Shown one piece after another: positions 5,266-6,872 of a stretch of 6,872 nucleotides of DNA. Source of the stretch: Phycisphaerae bacterium. Lineage in GTDB: Bacteria > Planctomycetota > Phycisphaerae > WQYP01. The notes beneath the pieces were generated by a model, which was given only the letters and a program-made list of their open reading frames with translations, was not told the origin of the DNA and searched no databases. Position 1 is the stretch's first letter. Every line of letters starts with the position of its first letter. The stretch covers positions 1 to 6,872 of the forward strand of contig JABEVA010000191.1 of NCBI GenBank assembly GCA_013044065.1, given 5' to 3'. Both the position numbers and the translations under genes were made by a program.

Positions 5266-6535
5266 GATCCTTCTGGTTGACGCGACGGATTTTGGCCCCC
5301 AACGCGTTCAGGCGTTCTTCAATTCGCTCGTAACCGCGATCAATATGGTACACGCGGTTAACGGTGGTGGTGCCCCGTGCTGCCATTCCCGCCAACACCA
5401 ACGCGGCCGAGGCCCGTAAATCACTGGCCATTACCGGTGCCCCGATCAAACGCTGTTCGCCTTCGACAATCACCGTGGCTCCCTCGCGATGCACCCGCGC
5501 CCCCATGCGTGAGAGTTCGGCCACATGCAAAAAGCGATCCGGGAAAATCTTTTCCGTGATAATGCTGTTGCCATCCGCCAAGGCCAGCAGCGCCATAAAC
5601 TGGGCCTGCAAGTCCGTGGGAAATCCGGGGTGCGGCTGGGTGGTAATGGTGGTGGCCTGCAAACGTCCCAGCGCCGCAACCGTGCAGCCACCGCCATTTT
5701 TTTCCACCGATACCCCAATGCTGCGCAGCTTATCCACCGCGGCCAGAAGATGATTCAATCGCACATTTTCCAGCGTCACTTCGCCACTGCAAATAGCGGC
5801 GGCCACCATAAAGGTTCCCGCTTCAATACGATCCGGGATAATGCGATGCTCGCAGCCGTGCAGCTCCTTGACGCCTTCAATCACAATCCGCGGGGTACCC
5901 TGGCCGGTAATTTTAGCGCCCATGGCATTGAGATAATCGGCCAGATCCACCACCTCCGGCTCGCACGCGGCCGATTCAATCACGGTAGTTCCATCCGCCA
6001 GGGCCGCAGCACACATCACATTATCGGTACCCAGCACCGTGGACCCAAAATTACCGCCCAGAAAAATCTCCGCTCCCCGCAAGCGCGGCGCGTCGATGAC
6101 AATATCGCCGCCATCCAGCTCCACCGTGGCCCCCAGCGCCTTGAGTCCCCGCAAGTGAATATCCACCGGGCGATCACCAATGGCGCAGCCGCCGGGCATG
6201 GAAACCCGGGCATGTTTGCGTTTGGCCAGCAAGGGTCCCAGTACGCAGATACTGGCCCGCATTTTCCGCACCAGATCGTAACGGGCATGACTATTGGACT
6301 CGTCCACGACTTCAATGCGCAGGCTACCGTCCTCCTGCCGCTGAACCTGGGCACCCAGTTCCGTGAGCAGTCCATTCTGGTGGGTAATGTCGGAAAGATC
6401 GGGAGCATCATGGATCACGGAGGGGCCTTTGGCCAGAAGCGCCGCGGCCATGATCGGCAACGCCGCGTTTTTGGAACCATTGATACGTATTGTTCCTTTG
6501 AGGCGGGTTCCGCCTTCAATAATCAGTGAATCCAT
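5255..6535 (-). CDS. murA: UDP-N-acetylglucosamine 1-carboxyvinyltransferase (MurA)
   Basis: MurA transfers enolpyruvate from phosphoenolpyruvate to UDP-GlcNAc, the first committed step of peptidoglycan synthesis, in the cytoplasm. The 426-residue product has the full family length. 'GSKNAALPIM' (20-29) contains the substrate-binding Lys22-Asn23. 'PGGCAIGDRPVDIHLRG' (114-130) carries the catalytic Cys117, equivalent to Cys115 in E. coli, so the enzyme should be of the fosfomycin-sensitive type. 'HPGFPTDLQAQF' (302-313) holds the active-site Asp308, and 'HIDRGYERI' (397-405) holds Arg400. No key residue is missing. The ATG at 6535 is well supported: GGAGG lies at 6549-6545 with nine bases of spacing, and the family N-terminus starts there. 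It is monocistronic in this view, convergent with the RNase E/G gene, and preceded by a 337-bp region rich in inverted repeats. I saw no convincing promoter hexamers upstream. Confidence 0.98.
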   Translation of the reverse strand: MDSLIIEGGTRLKGTIRINGSKNAALPIMAAALLAKGPSVIHDAPDLSDITHQNGLLTELGAQVQRQEDGSLRIEVVDESNSHARYDLVRKMRASICVLGPLLAKRKHARVSMPGGCAIGDRPVDIHLRGLKALGATVELDGGDIVIDAPRLRGAEIFLGGNFGSTVLGTDNVMCAAALADGTTVIESAACEPEVVDLADYLNAMGAKITGQGTPRIVIEGVKELHGCEHRIIPDRIEAGTFMVAAAICSGEVTLENVRLNHLLAAVDKLRSIGVSVEKNGGGCTVAALGRLQATTITTQPHPGFPTDLQAQFMALLALADGNSIITEKIFPDRFLHVAELSRMGARVHREGATVIVEGEQRLIGAPVMASDLRASAALVLAGMAARGTTTVNRVYHIDRGYERIEERLNALGAKIRRVNQKDPDQ

Positions 6536-6689
6536 GAAAAGAATCCTCCATGATCAGCCGGATGGACCGGGCCGTGGGCATCCATACCCGCGGTAAAAGA
6601 GCCATCCGGGAATAATTTAACCGATAATGCTCCGGGCGCATACCGCGTGGCCTGCCGCGACAAGGTGTGGCAATACATGTTGGCACAGC

Positions 6690-6753
6690 GCGGCTGCGGC
6701 CGCAGGGGAAAGGAGCGGCGGCTTCGCCGAGAACAGGTGGGCGGCTGCGCCGC
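6690..6753. repeat. Three tandem GC-rich mini-hairpins
   Basis: GCGGC-TGCG-GCCGC (6690-6703), CGGC-TTC-GCCG (6719-6729) and GCGGC-TGC-GCCGC (6741-6753) follow one another, separated by short purine-rich linkers. The first and third are near-identical copies differing by one G, and both continue with AGG. The first contains the 12-bp perfect palindrome CTGCGGCCGCAG (6694-6705). The pattern resembles small REP-like intergenic palindromes, but no family is recognised. Confidence 0.6.
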
Positions 6754-6773
6754 AGGAGCCAGGAGTCAGAATA
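6753..6773 (+). repeat. CAGGAGY heptad repeats
   Basis: CAGGAGC (6753-6759) and CAGGAGT (6760-6766) are adjacent seven-base units followed by the degenerate CAGAATA (6767-6773). Short heptad tandem repeats of this kind occur between genes in some bacterial genomes; here there are only two clear copies. Confidence 0.45.
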
Positions 6774-6815
6774 CGGGGGGGGATGGGTTAACCTAACTTC
6801 CCCCTTGGATTCTGA
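6766..6815. other. Interrupted inverted repeat forming a ~50-nt stem-loop
   Basis: The outer arms TCAGAAT (6766-6772) and ATTCTGA (6809-6815) pair perfectly. Inside them GGGGGA (6778-6783) pairs with TCCCCC (6799-6804), and the centre GTTA-ACC-TAAC (6787-6797) can form a small inner stem. The G-run has eight residues (6775-6782). Three nested pairings argue for a real structured element. No T-run follows directly on either strand, so it is not a standard terminator. Confidence 0.5.
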
Positions 6816-6872
6816 GAAAATGCCAAAAAGGCCGTAAAATTGCATTTTTTTATTTAAAGTGTAGCAAGTACT

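Larger units (their letters stand above)
6536..6872. other. Non-coding region upstream of murA with clustered inverted repeats
   Basis: No convincing gene is present. Nearest murA is its Shine-Dalgarno sequence and about 100 bases of leader. Then come three GC-rich hairpins (6690-6753), heptad repeats (6753-6773), a large interrupted inverted repeat (6766-6815), and an AT-rich end with a T-run at 6845-6851. A minus-strand open frame of 109 codons spans most of it and overlaps the murA start, but it has low-complexity composition and no recognisable domain, so it is not called. Confidence 0.5.

Noticed and set aside
5525..6529. Open plus-strand frame of 334 codons antisense to murA
   Set aside because: murA is intact with all catalytic residues; the antisense frame is Gly/His/Gln-rich low-complexity sequence typical of a shadow.
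6516..6845. Minus-strand frame of 109 codons upstream of and overlapping the murA start
   Set aside because: It runs through hairpins and repeats, has no recognisable domain and no clear ribosome binding site, and overlaps the well-supported murA start.
1..6872. CRISPR array, phage genes, toxin-antitoxin pair, defence island or biosynthetic cluster
   Set aside because: No regularly spaced repeats and no coding sequence of these kinds were seen on either strand.

Overview
The window looks like a chromosomal segment of a free-living bacterium with a fairly GC-rich genome. My best guess is Planctomycetota, possibly a Phycisphaerae-like lineage. The guess rests on an RNase E/G with an Arg-rich and acidic disordered N-terminal half, the style of the IS256-type transposase remnant, and GC-rich palindromes and 'CAGGAGY' heptads between genes. 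It is an inference; no rRNA or other definitive marker is present.

Layout, left to right. (1) 1-307, minus strand: the N-terminal 102 residues of an OppC/DppC-type ABC transporter permease, running off the left edge. (2) 469-1056, minus: a TMEM175-family (DUF1211) membrane protein, probably a potassium channel subunit. A perfect extended -10 box lies so close to its ATG that the mRNA is probably leaderless. (3) 1057-2345: accessory debris. This includes a short plus-strand fragment resembling a transposase N-terminus (1275-1404), which appears interrupted by a decayed IS256-type element (about 1405-2200). The element's minus-strand transposase has lost its N-terminus, carries an in-frame amber codon, and has a central in-frame deletion that removes part of the catalytic domain. 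(4) 2346-2416, plus: an intact tRNA-Gln(CUG) with its own promoter. (5) 2417-2665: an intergenic stretch with two perfect hairpins, leading to a large RNase E/G gene (stop at 5239). The RNase E/G open frame extends about 110 codons upstream of its first conventional start (TTG at 2987). It seems to begin at an ATC codon with a well-placed Shine-Dalgarno sequence. (6) 5255-6535, minus: murA, convergent with the RNase gene and separated from it by only 15 bp. (7) 6536-6872: a non-coding region upstream of murA with three small GC-rich hairpins, heptad repeats and a ~50-nt interrupted inverted repeat.

The genes do not form one pathway. tRNA-Gln, the RNase E/G and murA are housekeeping genes for translation, RNA turnover and peptidoglycan synthesis. 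The transporter and channel genes are accessory membrane functions, and the IS remnants mark a site of past insertion next to the tRNA. I see no defence system, CRISPR array, phage or biosynthetic cluster. The most interesting signals are the apparent AUC initiation and structured leader of the RNase E/G gene, its acidic insertion within the S1 domain, and the leaderless TMEM175 promoter.
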